The notes beneath the pieces were generated by a model that did no database searches, had not been told where the DNA came from, and was given only the letters and a program-made list of their open reading frames with translations. A stretch of DNA of 64,000 nucleotides from Macrotrachela quadricornifera (lineage: Eukaryota; Rotifera; Eurotatoria; Philodinida; Philodinidae): positions 109,293-173,292 of the forward strand of contig JAJEKB010000361.1 in the NCBI GenBank assembly GCA_022393335.1, in the 5' to 3' direction. Both the position numbers and the translations under genes were made by a program. Below, piece by piece: positions 1 through 13,351 of this stretch; positions within the stretch are counted from its first letter, which is position 1, and each line of letters opens with the position of its first letter.

Positions 1-1177
1 ACCTATTTTGGATAAAACAACTCGTTGTCGAGATAAACTATACAATATTAACCAATTAATAATAAGTAATAATATTGATGGTATTATTGAATGAAAAAAT
101 ATCGTATTAAATGTAAAATAATGTTTTTTCCATTGATCATATTTATTTTCTGATGATTGAACACCTTTTTGCCATATACACATAAATGTATGAATAGAAA
201 GATTTTCATATGCATGTAAAAAAAAATTTGGTAATAAATAAATAACATTAGCAAAAAAAACAAGGCATAAAACAACAATAAGAACAATTTTTGATATTGA
301 AATAGTAAAACATAAACGACCTTTTATTGGAAACCAAATTATAATACATTTTTCTACAGCTAATGCAACTGTTAACCAAATACTAGCCTAAAATAAAATA
401 AAGAAATTTTATTTATCTTATATTAATGTATAAAAGTTAAATTTTTTTACTATAATAGTAATTCTTATTTTATTAGATGTTAATTATATATCGCCTTAAG
501 TAAAGAAAAACTAATTCTTCAATGAAAAATAAACATTAATTTATAAAATAAGAAAAAACTAATATTAACTTTGACCTTTCCGTACATAAAGAAATCCTTT
601 TTTTTCTAATTTCTACTCTTAGTGCAAAGAGAAAGCCAATTAAATGTTCTAAACATGTGCCTAGAAAATAAGTTGAACTGATATTAGATAGGAAATGGAA
701 AGTTTTTTTTTCCTTTTTATTATCTCCATATTACTATATACTTTCTCTTTCAAATGAAATTAATCGATATTTTTGTTTATAAATAAAATCTCATTTCATA
801 ATTACCTGTCCAGTAAACATAATTGTAAAAAATACCCAACGACATAATTGTAATGTTACACGAAGATAACCTTTATCAAATAAAATAAATATAAAAAATT
901 CAAACAATCTTATTGTATCAAGTATTGATATAAATGAAAAATAAAGTTGAAATGTTGTATGACGAAAACTACGTGACGCACGAAAATAAATTAAACTTAA
1001 ACAATTAAATGTAAGACCAAAAAGAAATAATAAACTACCAATACCAATTTGAATATATGTATTAAATGCATCAATAAGAATTTGTTCACGATGTGGTATA
1101 TTACTAGTTGTAGTTCGACTAACAATAGTTGAAGTTAAAAATGCTGAGCGATTATTGCTCGATAATGATTCATTCAT
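1..1177 (-). CDS. Class A (rhodopsin-like) G-protein-coupled receptor, 5' part
   Basis: Two exons are visible: 806-1177 and 1-387, separated by an intron (389-805 region, GT donor at 805, AG acceptor at 388) in phase 0. The protein starts MNESLSSNN, a hydrophilic N-terminus without a signal peptide. TM1 holds the conserved Asn (GLTFNCLSL), TM2 the conserved Asp (SILDTIRLF). TM3 ends in ALAVEKC in place of the usual DRY, followed by WFPIKGR, which resembles the second intracellular loop of peptide (FMRFamide-like) receptors. TM4 and TM5 follow (KIVLIVVLCLVFF; HSIIPSILLLINWLILYSL), then SRQR and the window edge, so TM6-7 are missing. It should be a plasma-membrane receptor; the ligand cannot be told. 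Family assignment is firm, subfamily is a guess. Confidence 0.85.
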
Positions 1178-4100
1178 TTCATTGAATTTTCATTAGAAAA
1201 TCTAGAAATATACAATTAGAATAAACTTAAATTTTTTCTAATATTGATCAATTTTGTTAAATTATTTAGAAAATTTGAAATAATAGAAAAAGAATTCTTT
1301 CTCGTACTAAACATCTAATCAAAATCACAACCATTCGTAAAAAGAACTTTCAAATGCAAGTATCAAAGAAATATAGTATCTATGAATGGTATCTTTATTT
1401 GAGTAATTGAAAACTTTACATATAGTGGTATTATTATTTTCTCAAGAGAATAAGCTCTGGTTGTTATGTGACAAGGAACAATAGAAATGCTTATGAATTA
1501 CATTACGCGCATCAGAGAAAAAAAATTATGAGAAAAAGAGAAAATCTAAAAGCATACAATATAAATCGATCGATCACTTTTTTTCTTTTCATCGGTTTTA
1601 GCCTAGAAAATACTGATAGACACAGCAGTTAAATATGAATAGAGTAATATTAATGATAACGGAAAAAAAAATACGTCCATCGATATTACATGCGTTACTC
1701 TCATCGTATAGTATTTTTTGTTTACATATACAATAATATAGTAACGATTTCGTGTGTATCCTTTGCATATAAATGAGTCACATGTTTTTTTTTCTCTTGA
1801 TTATTCTAATCAATTTTAAGAAGTCATTTACCTGTAATTATTCTTATAATATTTTCCTATGTGTTTTGTCTGTGTTTCATCTTTCATCTTACCAAAATAT
1901 TAGTATAAACATGTGCCTATCGATTATTCACTATTTTTATATTGCTATTATCTAGTGAAGCATTATAATTATATGCACACCTCACTATAATGCATCTGTC
2001 AATATTATTTTTCATAGAGTGTTGTTATTTTTTTGCTGAAATATGCGGTACACACAAAAAAGACAACTGACAAAACACCTATCAATATAATGATAATATC
2101 ATTTTTTTTTTCGAAAGCATTTAATAAATATATCTCTATTCTTTATCATCTTCTATCAATAGATAGTAATGGAAATAAAACCCAAGATATACATAAAAAA
2201 AAAATAAAAAGAAGAAAGAATGAATATAAAGGCATTGGAGACAGATGATTAAGTGTTTTCAAAAAATGTGTTCTTATTTTCTTTATTATTTCTTATTCTA
2301 TAATTTTATGGAGGTTCAAATTATAGAAAATAAATGAGTATACTCTTGACATAGCTATTCTCGTATTCGATTGTATGCTCAAGTTCAATACAAAATAAAT
2401 ATAGAAAATGCATCAATCAATTATGTTCTAAATCTGGTTTTTTTTCCATTTAATTGATTGACTCCTTTTTATTTCTTTTAAATGTAGTTACAAGTGCATT
2501 AATTATAAGATCAATTATGTATAAACTAGAATAAATAAAAGCATGCTAAAGTCATTTGCTCAACAAGGGGGCAATAAGTAGGAATTTTTAGTCTGTGTAT
2601 ATATATGATTTTATCTAAGATTTGGAATATTAGATTTTCAGATAAATGAAATGTACAAGATTTATTTTGACTTAAAATATTAATAAAACAAAGTTGGAAA
2701 AGTATCGTTGTATCCTTCACATATGTACCTAATTTTTTTTTATCCACTCTAATAGGCAAAATGCGTTATTGATGGATGAATAGTAAAAATATAATGAAGA
2801 ATCAACAAAAAGCAAAGCTAACAATCATCAACGAACGAACATTATATACATATATGAAAATATTGACGCCATTACTTCCTCTTTCTATTAGTATAGACTT
2901 CCGTAATGATAAACATAGTTTTTCCGAACAAATTTTGTAGTTTTATATACTTAACATTTTCTAACGAAGAAAGAAATGAATGAATTATCATTTTAATAGA
3001 AAAATATTCTTTCTTTCTTAAGTATAAATATACACAATATACATTTTTAATATCTTTGTTTCAACAATGAATAAATATTTCTCTTCATTTTTTTTCTCAT
3101 TTGCTCAGATTAAATATAGGATAATAATAATAATAGAAATGAAAAAAAAAAGAATTGGTAAGATCTTTTGCATTTTCTTTTATCTTCTTAAGTTTGAGTA
3201 GAATATAATTGTACGAGAAAAATGTTCTTAGAACATATAGGAACATTGACAAATCTATGTCGACTATTGCTCTTATATATTTCAATTACAAATGAATAAA
3301 AAAAAATACAATATACTATTTGATTCCTATGTGACAAGTAGACTAGATGTAGAGTTAAACAATCCAACAGAATATATGATTTCTCTATGGAATATATATA
3401 TTTTTAAGACAACTAATTTTATTCTATTCTGTAAAATATCTGTTGATTTTAACTGAAAAAAAAATTATTTTAAAAACTTTTTTTCTTTACTTTTAAGAAT
3501 ATTAATATTAAAAAGAAAAAAGAAAAGAAAAGTAGACAGGTGGTTTTTATAAATCGACCAATATGATATTCTATTTCATCTTTTGATCTTTCGGCATTAA
3601 TGTTTGTTCCTTTATTAATGTCTTTGAGGTACTCACTTAGTTTATGCAATAAACAAGTCATTGTAATAGTTCATCATCTTGATGACTGAAATGTCGGACA
3701 TAAATAGATTTATATTGTTTTTCTTTCTAGAATAAATCAATAGAAGATTTTTTTTTTCATGACATTTCTAGTTGGTAGAAATGTTTAGTTTTGATTAATA
3801 TTACGAAAAAATAAGACAAAAATGGATAGCATAATAAATGAGAGAAACATAGGAAAAGAATGTCAGAATACATGTTACATTATTGGACAAAGTAAATGTA
3901 TATGTATATGAAAAATTCTTGTAGAAGAAGTTAAGAGAAAACGAATAGAGAGAAAAAAAGAAAGTATGATGATGAGTCTAGATAACGATCTATATACACA
4001 TCAGACACTACTATTTAGGAAAAGCAAACAAACAATATTGATCGAAAGGAACTCACGCATATTTACTGACTAGAACTATAATCTCTTTTCATTAGTCGTT

Positions 4101-4341
4101 GATTGGATCTTCTTGATTGCCGTTTTAGGGAAGAATAACATATTCACTCCGTTTATGAATAGTAGATAGAGAGAAACCTACATTGTATTAAGTATGTCTC
4201 GCTTCACTTTTTTTTTGTTCTACATAATGATTGTCTTTATATTTTTCTTTTGTTTGTTCTTCTTTTATTCTTTCTTTATTCGTGTGTTTTATTAGAAAAA
4301 GACTAAAACCTATTAGCTGAAGACAATATTAACTATATACT

Positions 4342-4370
4342 CCTCTCTCTCTCTCTATATATATATATAT
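4342..4370. repeat. Compound microsatellite (CT)n(AT)n
   Basis: A run of CT dinucleotides passes directly into AT dinucleotides. No gene nearby. Confidence 0.9.
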
Positions 4371-6180
4371 GTACATATGTATGAACACAGCATGGAAAAA
4401 TAATCTTTTTTTCATGCAGTACATGTGTTCACATTATTGTTCAAGATGTGACTAGTAGGCATGCATGATTATGAAATGACATAGGCAATATGGAGTAAAT
4501 GATGAACATGTTTTTCTTATTGTAATAATCACACATCATCGTCATCGAACATTAGTCAATGTCGTCGTTTACTGATCAATTGCCTTTTGCTTTTCTAATC
4601 ATTGTTGCATGCGCGAACATTAATCCTCACAGACATATAATAAAATAATGCAAATAAAAGATTCGAGTAACATAACATCAAAGGAAAAGTATTATAATAA
4701 CAATATGGCTAACAATGAATGAATGGAGACACACATTCGGAAACGATCATGTTACCTAATTGATCATGTATTTATATTTATATAAATGCATAAGCACATA
4801 CAACAAAACAACAGATGAACTATTTAATGATGTGTCACAATTGATTGTTGAATTGACAAACGAAACTTTACAAGATGATGTTGATGATGATGATAAGGAT
4901 GTGTAGAAGCATTATGTATGCAATCAACAATCAAATAAGACGACAAATAAAAGAAGAAGAAGTGAAGTGTCTTGAACAATTTTTTTTAAGAAAGAGAAGA
5001 GAGAAAAAAAAAGATGTAAGTGTAGTTAGTTAGATACAGACGACTAACGTGTATGATGAGTATGCTTGAGGCACATGTCACAAAATCAATGTGTAGTATT
5101 TCATTCGTTTGATTTATCTATGTATTACCTCATTTTTCTCACACTCATCGTTATGAATTCACATCATAAAACTATATGTCGTCGTGGTCGATACAGATTT
5201 TTTGACAATTTGATCACTTACGCTCATCAAATATTAAGAGAAGATAAAATACTATTAGAGAGAGAAAGAAAAAAAAAGAAAGAAAAAAAAAGATGGGATC
5301 AAAATGTAACTACGCTTATAGTCGATATGAACATCTATAAACAAAATGTTCAAAACGATTTCAACATACCTGATATTGTACGATACTAAAAAATCTATCT
5401 CATTCGAATAGTTAGAAATAGAACGACATGATGATGATGATCGATTCGTCTCGGCATAGACATCGAATATATTGTGTCTGGCCTGTCACCATCATCATTC
5501 TTCGTCAATTCCATTTTTCTTATTGACGGTTTACATGTGAGAGAATAGATGGTGATATATTAAAATGGAACAAATGCCACTGATAACCTTGTACCAAGGC
5601 TGACCCACACAATGACATTCTTTCTTCTTATTCTTCTTCATTTTGCATTATATCTATCTCTGTTTCATTATAAGATGCCTTTTGTCTGGCACTATCTCGG
5701 TCTGATTCTGAAGGCGACATTGGCGACGTATGTGTTACTGTTCAATGTTGTAAACTAAGATATGACAGGCAAAGCCTGCATAGCGTAAGAGGTTTTTTCC
5801 TGTGTCTCTCTCAACTTTTTCTTTTTCTATGCCTGTTTGCGTATGTGCGATTGTATCGCACAAGCCATTAATAGTTCTAATCATGAAGGAGAGAGAGAAC
5901 GGAGAATCGGTTCATTGACGTTAGCACACACATCGATGTAGACGTTTGACAATTTCTATCAGATTATGAGTGTTTATTATAAACTATAAACGACTATAAC
6001 CAGGCACCTATCTTTTCTTTTTTTCTCCTTGTTCATAACCATTCGAAGGTTAAATAAAAATCAACTAACTCTATCATGCTCAATAGAATTTTTTTTCTTT
6101 CTCTATAATCAAAATGTTTACGTCTGGTATATAGATGTAACAAAGAAGGAAAAAAAGAACTAATCGAAAATTGTTCTCAA

Positions 6181-6199
6181 ATATATATATATATATATA
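6181..6199. repeat. (AT)n microsatellite
   Basis: Uninterrupted AT dinucleotides in the gene-poor region. Confidence 0.9.
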
Positions 6200-8814
6200 C
6201 TGAAATGTTCATTCTACCGAATAAATAAAATATGAGATGGGGAGACAATTCGATAGACTAGTTATCGTAAAAGATAATTTGATCTTGTAATAAAACAGAT
6301 GTGACGTTCTTCTCATGTTTCCAAGGTTAAATACACGCGACAATGATTCTTGATTAAGAATAAAACTCTGAAACTCTTTATGACACATCATATATTAAAA
6401 ACAGAAATAATAATTATTCGAAGGTTATTTAATCTAAGATAAAGCATTGCAAAAAAGAAAGATCGTACATTTTATCATTACTTATATACATACAGGTATA
6501 TATAAATATGTTGCATGATCTATTATGAAAACATATCATATATTCTTCATTTGATTTAGTCGAATGTATCTCGTTTATCAATGAATATAACCTTCAGATA
6601 TTCTCATACGCAACCTACTCATGAGTTGTGTTGACATCCATCTTACATTCTAGTGTATCGACTGACAGATGTATGTTGCCTATTAAAGAAACCAAAGCGA
6701 CAGTATGTATGAAGGATATGTAACTTCAACTTACATTTGTTTTTTTCTGAAATGATAGACGCTATGAATAACAATAACTACAATACAATAATAATGTCTC
6801 GAAAAAATAATCATCAATGATAAGAATAAGGAAAAACTAACAGTGGATGTTGATATATATGAATATAAAATCTCTCTAAGGACAAATAAATAATATTTAT
6901 CGTTGTTTAATGGATCAATTACTGCGAAATATGTCTCCATTGTACGGTGATAGTAGACGAATAATCAATAAAAACAAATGAAATGTTTTTAAAAACATTT
7001 TCTATTGTTTAATATAAATAAATATATATATATACATACGGTATGATGATTGAAATTATAATATATTACTTTCGATACATTGTTTAATATTTCTAAATAA
7101 ATATGATATAATTATTAAAATCAAATGAATATTATTAGAATATTTCATAATAGTATTTATAGTCTATTTATAATAAATAATTATGAAAAGAAGAGACGAT
7201 TAAAATAATTTTATAATGTAGGCCGCCTTCTCAAGGGAACAACTATAAACTAAAGAATAATTTGAATGCATATGTGTCATGTCACGATATTCAATAGGCT
7301 ATTAATATTTCATTTATCCTTTTACTTCCTTTATTGAACTTCATAATGTAATATAAAATATTTTACTCAAGAGATTACAGTGACCTAAATATAATGTATA
7401 TTGATATTAATGATTTCTTTTTCATTATTTTCACATGATTAAGTTTTTTTTTTCTAGTCTGTGTTTTTACTTAATTGTCGAAAGATAAATATTTTTCTAT
7501 CATTTCCTAATATTCCGTATTGTATTTAATGGTATGTCCTTATTATAAAAAAATAACTTATATTTCTACTTACATTTTTAGTTTTTCTTTATTACTTTCG
7601 CGGTTTTTTTATTGATGAAAAATGTGAAATATAAGAATCTTCATTTGCTTTATATATCTGAATTAGAAATAATTAAAAAAAGAAGGATAAGACATTTTTT
7701 TTATTACTTTCACACCTGGAAAAACATGTCGAAGATTGAATATTGTGTATATGAGCTTCTCATTGAATGTTGTTAATTTGCGAACTACGTCAATGCCTTT
7801 TTTTTAGAAAAAATAAAAAGTGGATATGATAAATCATCTCAACAAATATTATTTTGATAAAAAATAGATTTGTGAATAACACTATAGAATTAAAATAAGT
7901 TTTTTTGTCTGTTATAAGTCGGATACAATTATGTTTTATAATGAATATAATTTTACATTGAAAAATATATGAAATGAAACAATATCTAATGAATAAAATT
8001 TATGATCTTATTACATAAAAGAAAAACAAAATAAGATTTTTCTTTTTTTTATAATGCTTCTTTCTTTTAATTAAAATACATTTTTAGAATTGAAGAAATT
8101 TATCCATTAGAGTAAAAAATTTTTATATTAAATGTCAATTTTCTATATAAATAAATGTCGAATATCAATGGAAATAAAATGACATTTTCTTTTACAATTA
8201 AAATGTTTTTTTGATGTTATCAAAAACATTTTTTTCAATATGGACATTATTTAATCAATATTCTCTATTCATTAATATTATAGGTCATTGCTTATTTTTG
8301 TAAAGTTGTTATTTACAAAATCATGTATTTTCTTTTCTTACATATTTTTAGTATTGATAATTCTAACTTATCTGTAAAGAGTAAAAAGCATATAAAAATC
8401 TCATCAACTTCGTTATTTTCAATCATTAACCATGCATATAATAGTAATCGTGGTTAAAAACAGATGTCTCGATGTCTGTTTTATAGAAAAATACATTAAA
8501 CAGTTATGATTTATTTGTACTTACTAGTCCAACAAAAAAATAATCAATAATGAGTATAGATTTACAAAACATAAATTTACCTATGAGTATGCAAGCAAAA
8601 TTTACTTATATATAAAATCCTGTATAGAAAAAAAAACTCCTTAGGAAGTATTTATTGAATAATACAATTCAAACCTGTATGAGAATATGAATAAAATGAG
8701 TCAATATAATCACAAGAAATTTACATATGAATAGAAGTATTTGACGAAGAAATTTCATGCATGATAATTCGGTATACGAACGATAATATCAATATATATC
8801 AAAAAATTCAAATG

Positions 8815-9150
8815 TCTAATATCTGTTCAGGACTTAAAGATACTATACATAAAAAAATTGAATAAATCGAGAATACAAGCAGCGAGCGATCTGCGGTTTT
8901 CAGCAATCGAAAGAGAAGATATGGGAACGTCTTTTTCTTCAATAATGCTTAAGACAAAATCTTTTTATAACTAATCATTTCTGAAAAATATATAAAAATG
9001 AACTTCTGTCCTGGTAAGATTTTGATGTTGATGTATAATTTAAATGATTATCTTCTCACATCGTATCACTGAACAAATGATATCATGTATTTATTTATTC
9101 AAGTGATAGGAAATTGCGCTGGCTTTCAACTAGTTCTTTTCCTTTTTTTT
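8815..9150. repeat. Diverged repeat, copy 1
   Basis: This stretch aligns over about 300 bases with 11713-12015 in the same orientation. Shared landmarks in order are: gttca-gaactaaagata, a GTGG/GCGG-TTTTCAGCA core (8892-8905 here), gaagaacaggaaagatat-like purine tract, a TTATTTTCTCATAT-like block, CACTGAACAAATGATATCATG (near 9067), and GGAAATT-CACTGG-TTTCAACT. The copies differ by many substitutions and small indels, so the duplication is old. No reading frame is kept in either copy. Confidence 0.65.
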
Positions 9151-10449
9151 TAGAAAAATAAATCGTATTCATTATTTTTACAAATGCCATGGAATTCTAA
9201 CAAAACGTTTTACAATGAATTTTTTATTTATCGATAAATTACACTCGTATCAAGTTTCCCTGATTTTTCAATTACTGGCACAATCTTGAGTAAATGTGAG
9301 AATTAGAAAAAAATAGAGTACATGCAGTTACTCACATATAAATGAAGAGTGGTAAGGAAACTGAAAAAAAAAATTGTAGACGAAATAGAAAATTTTCTTT
9401 AATCATTCAAAAATAGACGAAGAAAGGAGATTAAACCAAAATAAAACGTAGCAAAGACTCTTATAGTTTTTGTTTATTCAATGATTAATATGATTTATGA
9501 CTGTTTTACATAACATCAAACAAAATTATTTAGTAATAATAATAATATGTATTCTATTATTAAGTTTGATAAATAACCAGTTTCATTCAAGCAATACTGT
9601 CTAGAATTTGTTTTTGTATTCCTTTTTGTTTAGTAAGAATGTAAGTATTAAATAATTGAAAATTAAATACAAATGTTTTATGCTTTGTTATTTCTATTTT
9701 AGTGAAATTTATATATGAAAAATGTGACTGTAAGTTTTAAGTCGAGTTTTTGCACCTCCCTTCCTCTTACAGACATCTAGCAACGTGAGTCCTCATTACA
9801 GACCAAACACGATACAGAAATTGCTTGTTATGTTTATATGTGAGTTCCACATTTTAGCCCCAAAGGGGCTACCTTGACAAGCTTTTTATAGACCTTAATA
9901 ATATTGATAATACGTACCTAAGATAAAAGGAAAATTTCAATTTCATTTCACTTTTTATAATGATTTTCAATGGTAAATATAAGGAAAGGGATAATTCGAT
10001 TCATCATCATTATCGATTGATTTTAGATATCATCGATGGTATATTTATCAATCGCAATAATTAACAGCTCTTTCAAAAACGAAGTTGAAAAATCTCTTTT
10101 CTTTGTTCATTCAAGAATGACTGATTATTTAAGCCAACAGTTACATAAGCATCAATCTTTCTTTAGATAATTCAATATTTATTAATACACAATGATTGAC
10201 GATGAAAATTATGTCGAACTTTATTTATGAAAGAAATAATTTAATTCACTAAAAACAAACTAGGTCGAAAACGATCATATACAGAGAAATACAACGATTC
10301 ACATGGCTAAGTATTGGTTTATGACAAAGATCTGAGAATAAATAGAATAAAATAAGAAATAATAAAAATCTTTAAATTCAAACATATGATATACTCTTTT
10401 AGGATACACATCACCTATTATTTCATTTAAAATCTGGTCAAAGATAATC

Positions 10450-10926
10450 ATGAACTGTTTTCGTAAAACTCAACAAGATCGTTCATTATCAATGTCAGAC
10501 AAATCATATGATAATAAACATTAAAAATCTCTATTATATTAAAATCTTCTTTTACAAGAAAATGTATAATATGAAGAAGATATTTATAATATATTACATT
10601 AGCTGAAATAAAATATGATTGATGTGTTTTTGGATTCAAATGATCATGCCGAAACATTTTCATGCGATTTAATAGAATGTAATGCTGAAAATAAAAACTA
10701 TTATTATATATCAGGAAAATATTTACATTGAATTAATATTAATGATAAATCAAAGCTATATAAAAATCTTATTGAAAAATATGCTAGAGCTAATATATTA
10801 AATCAATTATATTTACGATTTTTAACCGAAAATGAAATTTTGATTAATAATTATTTCAGTGAAAACATTCGTTTCATTTTTGATACGATGATTGAAATTT
10901 TTACAAGTTGTCTCGTTACAAATTAG
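10450..10926 (+). pseudogene. Possible relic of a coding region
   Basis: The plus strand reads like protein in two pieces. 10450-10524 gives MNCFRKTQQDRSLS... and stops. From an ATG at 10615 a second piece reads MIDVFLDSNDHAETFSCDLI..., meets an in-frame TGA after YYYISGKYLH (about 10725), and then continues in the same frame with SKLYKNLIEKYARANILNQL to a TAG at about 10926. The amino-acid composition (D, E, K, C, H mixed in) is unlike the background translation of AT-rich DNA. I do not recognise the family. It could be a decayed gene, an unrecognised intron-containing gene, or chance. Confidence 0.3.
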
Positions 10927-11712
10927 GATAGATTTTATGAGTTGTTAACACTTAACTACTATCACTGTCTTTTTCTATGTAAGATGATGAAAAATATACT
11001 TTTTTTCAGCTAATTTGAATATCTAAAATGTTTCACAACTATTCTTGATATATGTGACGCTTAACAGATGCAATAAAATCAAATACTTCAAAAGAGCTAA
11101 ACTATAATGTATAGAACATATTGGTAAGGTTTTAATTTATGTACATACAAAAACTTGATTTATTCTCTATTTGAATTATTCAAAATTATATTTTCAAGTC
11201 CTTTTACACTTGTAGTTCAGTATTCAAAAGAATTGTTTTATTTACTGAATATAATTATAATCTCTAGGTTAATATCTACAATCTTACAGACGCATGATAA
11301 ACAAGCGTAGATTAGCTTTCTATTTCATTCACTATGCACGCAAATACTTGTTAGTTAAAAATTTGGAGAAAAAGTCTTAAGATTAAACTTTAAAATACCA
11401 TAAAATTGCTCTTATTGAAAATGAAATGATTTAGTAGGATCTCTTGTATTGGTAAGTTTCTACTTATTCATCATAGACTTGATTATGCATTAATATTTGT
11501 CTTCTGATAACAGTCATATTAACATTTATTTATTTTATATAAAGTAATCTCAAAAGCCATTGGATCGTATTTAGAAAGAGGATTTCCAAAAGGTTTACGT
11601 TTACTCTTTCAATCAATTAAAGTTTTACACATAACACTAGAAACAGTCAGCTTTATCAATTTTATTTTTCAAATAATTGATTCATTTCTATGTAATTATT
11701 AAAATAATCTAA

Positions 11713-12015
11713 TTAATGTCGGTTCAAGAACTAAAGATATTTGATGAAAACTTGAATAAGTGAAGAACGCACATAGCTTTTGATTTGTGGTTTTCAGCAG
11801 TTGAAAAAGACAGGAAAGATATCTTTTTAGCTGATAATGTGTAAGACTTAGTTTTAATTTTAACATATGATATAGATAGAAATTCTTCAGATATATAGTT
11901 TAAGATTCAATTCGAACGGTTATTTTCTCATATCTTAACACTAAACAAATGAAATCATGTTTATGGATTACTTAAAAAATTGGAAATTACACTGATTATC
12001 AACTGAATTTTTCTT
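11713..12015. repeat. Diverged repeat, copy 2
   Basis: Partner of 8815-9150; both lie on the same strand about 2.9 kb apart. This copy ends about 350 bases downstream of the stop codon of the first SAM-like gene. The best-kept block is GTGGTTTTCAGCAGTTGAAAA (11787 onwards) against GCGGTTTTCAGCAATCGAAAG in copy 1. Confidence 0.65.
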
Positions 12016-12360
12016 ATTATTCAAATTTTGATGAGTTTTTTGCAAATATTCTCACATGTCAATATATATCTATAATAATAGTTCACTTGAATAATAAAAT
12101 GTGTGATGTCTCCACCATAAATAATTAAAGTATTAACATGTTTGTCAATAGATTTTTAAAAAAATTGTATCTATTCGACAATCTAATGAAGGTAGTTCCA
12201 GGTAATAATTTAAAATCATTGAACTATACTATTAAAGTTTATATAAACATGAGATTTGACAATAATATTTATGAAATTTATTTGCATTTTAATTTTTCAA
12301 AACTAAAAAAAAGAATTTCTAAATTTTAAAAAAGTTCATTTATTATTATTTTATTTGCGT

Positions 12361-13351
12361 TTAGATAAGCAATTTTTTTTTATTTCTTCGTTTACGAATA
12401 CATGTCGAAAGACATTTACATAAATATGACCACGGTCGATAACCATCTTTACCAACAGATGGATAATATTTAAATAAAGTATGTCCAATAGCTTGACATT
12501 CACGTTTTGAAAGAGATGTTTGTTTTTTAGTTGATATCCAATGTGTAAGTTCATTTAATAATGTTTGCCATTCACTATCAATATTACTTGTTTCAAAAGC
12601 TTTTATAACTTTTGAAGAAAATTTTGGTAATTCAACTGGAAATTGAAATTGAAAATCTTGTAATGTTTTTGATTGAGAATATTCAATAATTGGTTTAAAT
12701 ATGTGTAATGATGCTGATGTTATTTCTACATTACTATGATCATTTTCAAGAATTCTTTCTTCAAATGGATTGGTTTGAATACTAGTATAGGAATGACTAC
12801 ATATTCTTTCAGGTAAAGCATTATTTGATAATGATGATGGTCTATAACGTTGTGCTAAATGATATTTTGGAGTATCATCATCATCATCAATTATTTCATA
12901 AATATCCTTAAAATAATAAAAAAAAAGAGAAAAAACTATTTATTTAAATATTATTTTGTATTTATACCTCAGTTTGATCTTTTGCTTCTCTATTAATAGA
13001 ATCATTTTTCATATTTCTTGCCTGCTAAAAAAGGATAAAGCAGATGATATATTCTAATTTAAATCCTTTATATTTATTTCTACATACCAAATTTTGTATA
13101 GCATTCCAGAATTGTTTTCGATCACGAAATGTAAAACCATATTCATTTTTATACAAATGTTCAATGTCATCACGATCCATTGTTTGTAAATCTTCATCAT
13201 TAATACGTTGTTCTAAGCAAAAATGACATATTTATAACTAATAATTATAGTTTAAAGCATACTACTCACCTTCAAGAATTCTAATCATTGTATATGAAAC
13301 ACCACATTGAAGAAGATATGAAGGAATTTGTTGCTTGAAAACTATTGACAT
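12361..13351 (-). CDS. SAM-like domain protein, tandem paralogue 1 (SAMD3-like)
   Basis: Exons 13270-13351, 13088-13212, 12968-13024 and 12361-12906 give 269 aa. Residues 1-69 form a small helical domain ending in MDRDDIEHLYKNEYGFTFRD and RKQFWNAIQ; the pattern of a leucine-rich start, LEEQRINDEDL and a closing helix looks like a sterile alpha motif. An acidic stretch (EIIDDDDDTPK) and a low-complexity middle follow. The C-terminus (ECQAIGHTLFKYYPSVG, RPWSYLCKCLSTCIRKRR, then a lysine-rich tail) resembles the C-terminal block of vertebrate SAMD3-like proteins, where a YP...W..L...R..RR pattern is typical. Start chosen as the first ATG, in the same place as in the paralogue at 15833-16826. Function unknown; a protein-protein or nucleic-acid contact is a guess. 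Confidence 0.8.

Larger units (their letters stand above)
1178..12360. other. Long gene-poor AT-rich stretch
   Basis: About 11 kb with no exon chain that I can support. Open frames here are short, AT-driven and without recognisable motifs. It contains microsatellites (4342-4370 CT then AT; 6181-6199 AT), a GC-richer patch around 5430-5960, another at about 9750-9900, a diverged pair of repeats (8815-9150 and 11713-12015) and one possible gene relic (10450-10926). Part of it may be 5' untranslated or regulatory sequence of the GPCR gene to the left. This contrasts with the dense gene packing of the rest of the window. Confidence 0.6.

Noticed and set aside
5066..5389. 107-codon open frame on the plus strand
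   Set aside because: No motif, a lysine-rich run from an A-rich tract, and no splice partners. Reads like chance translation.
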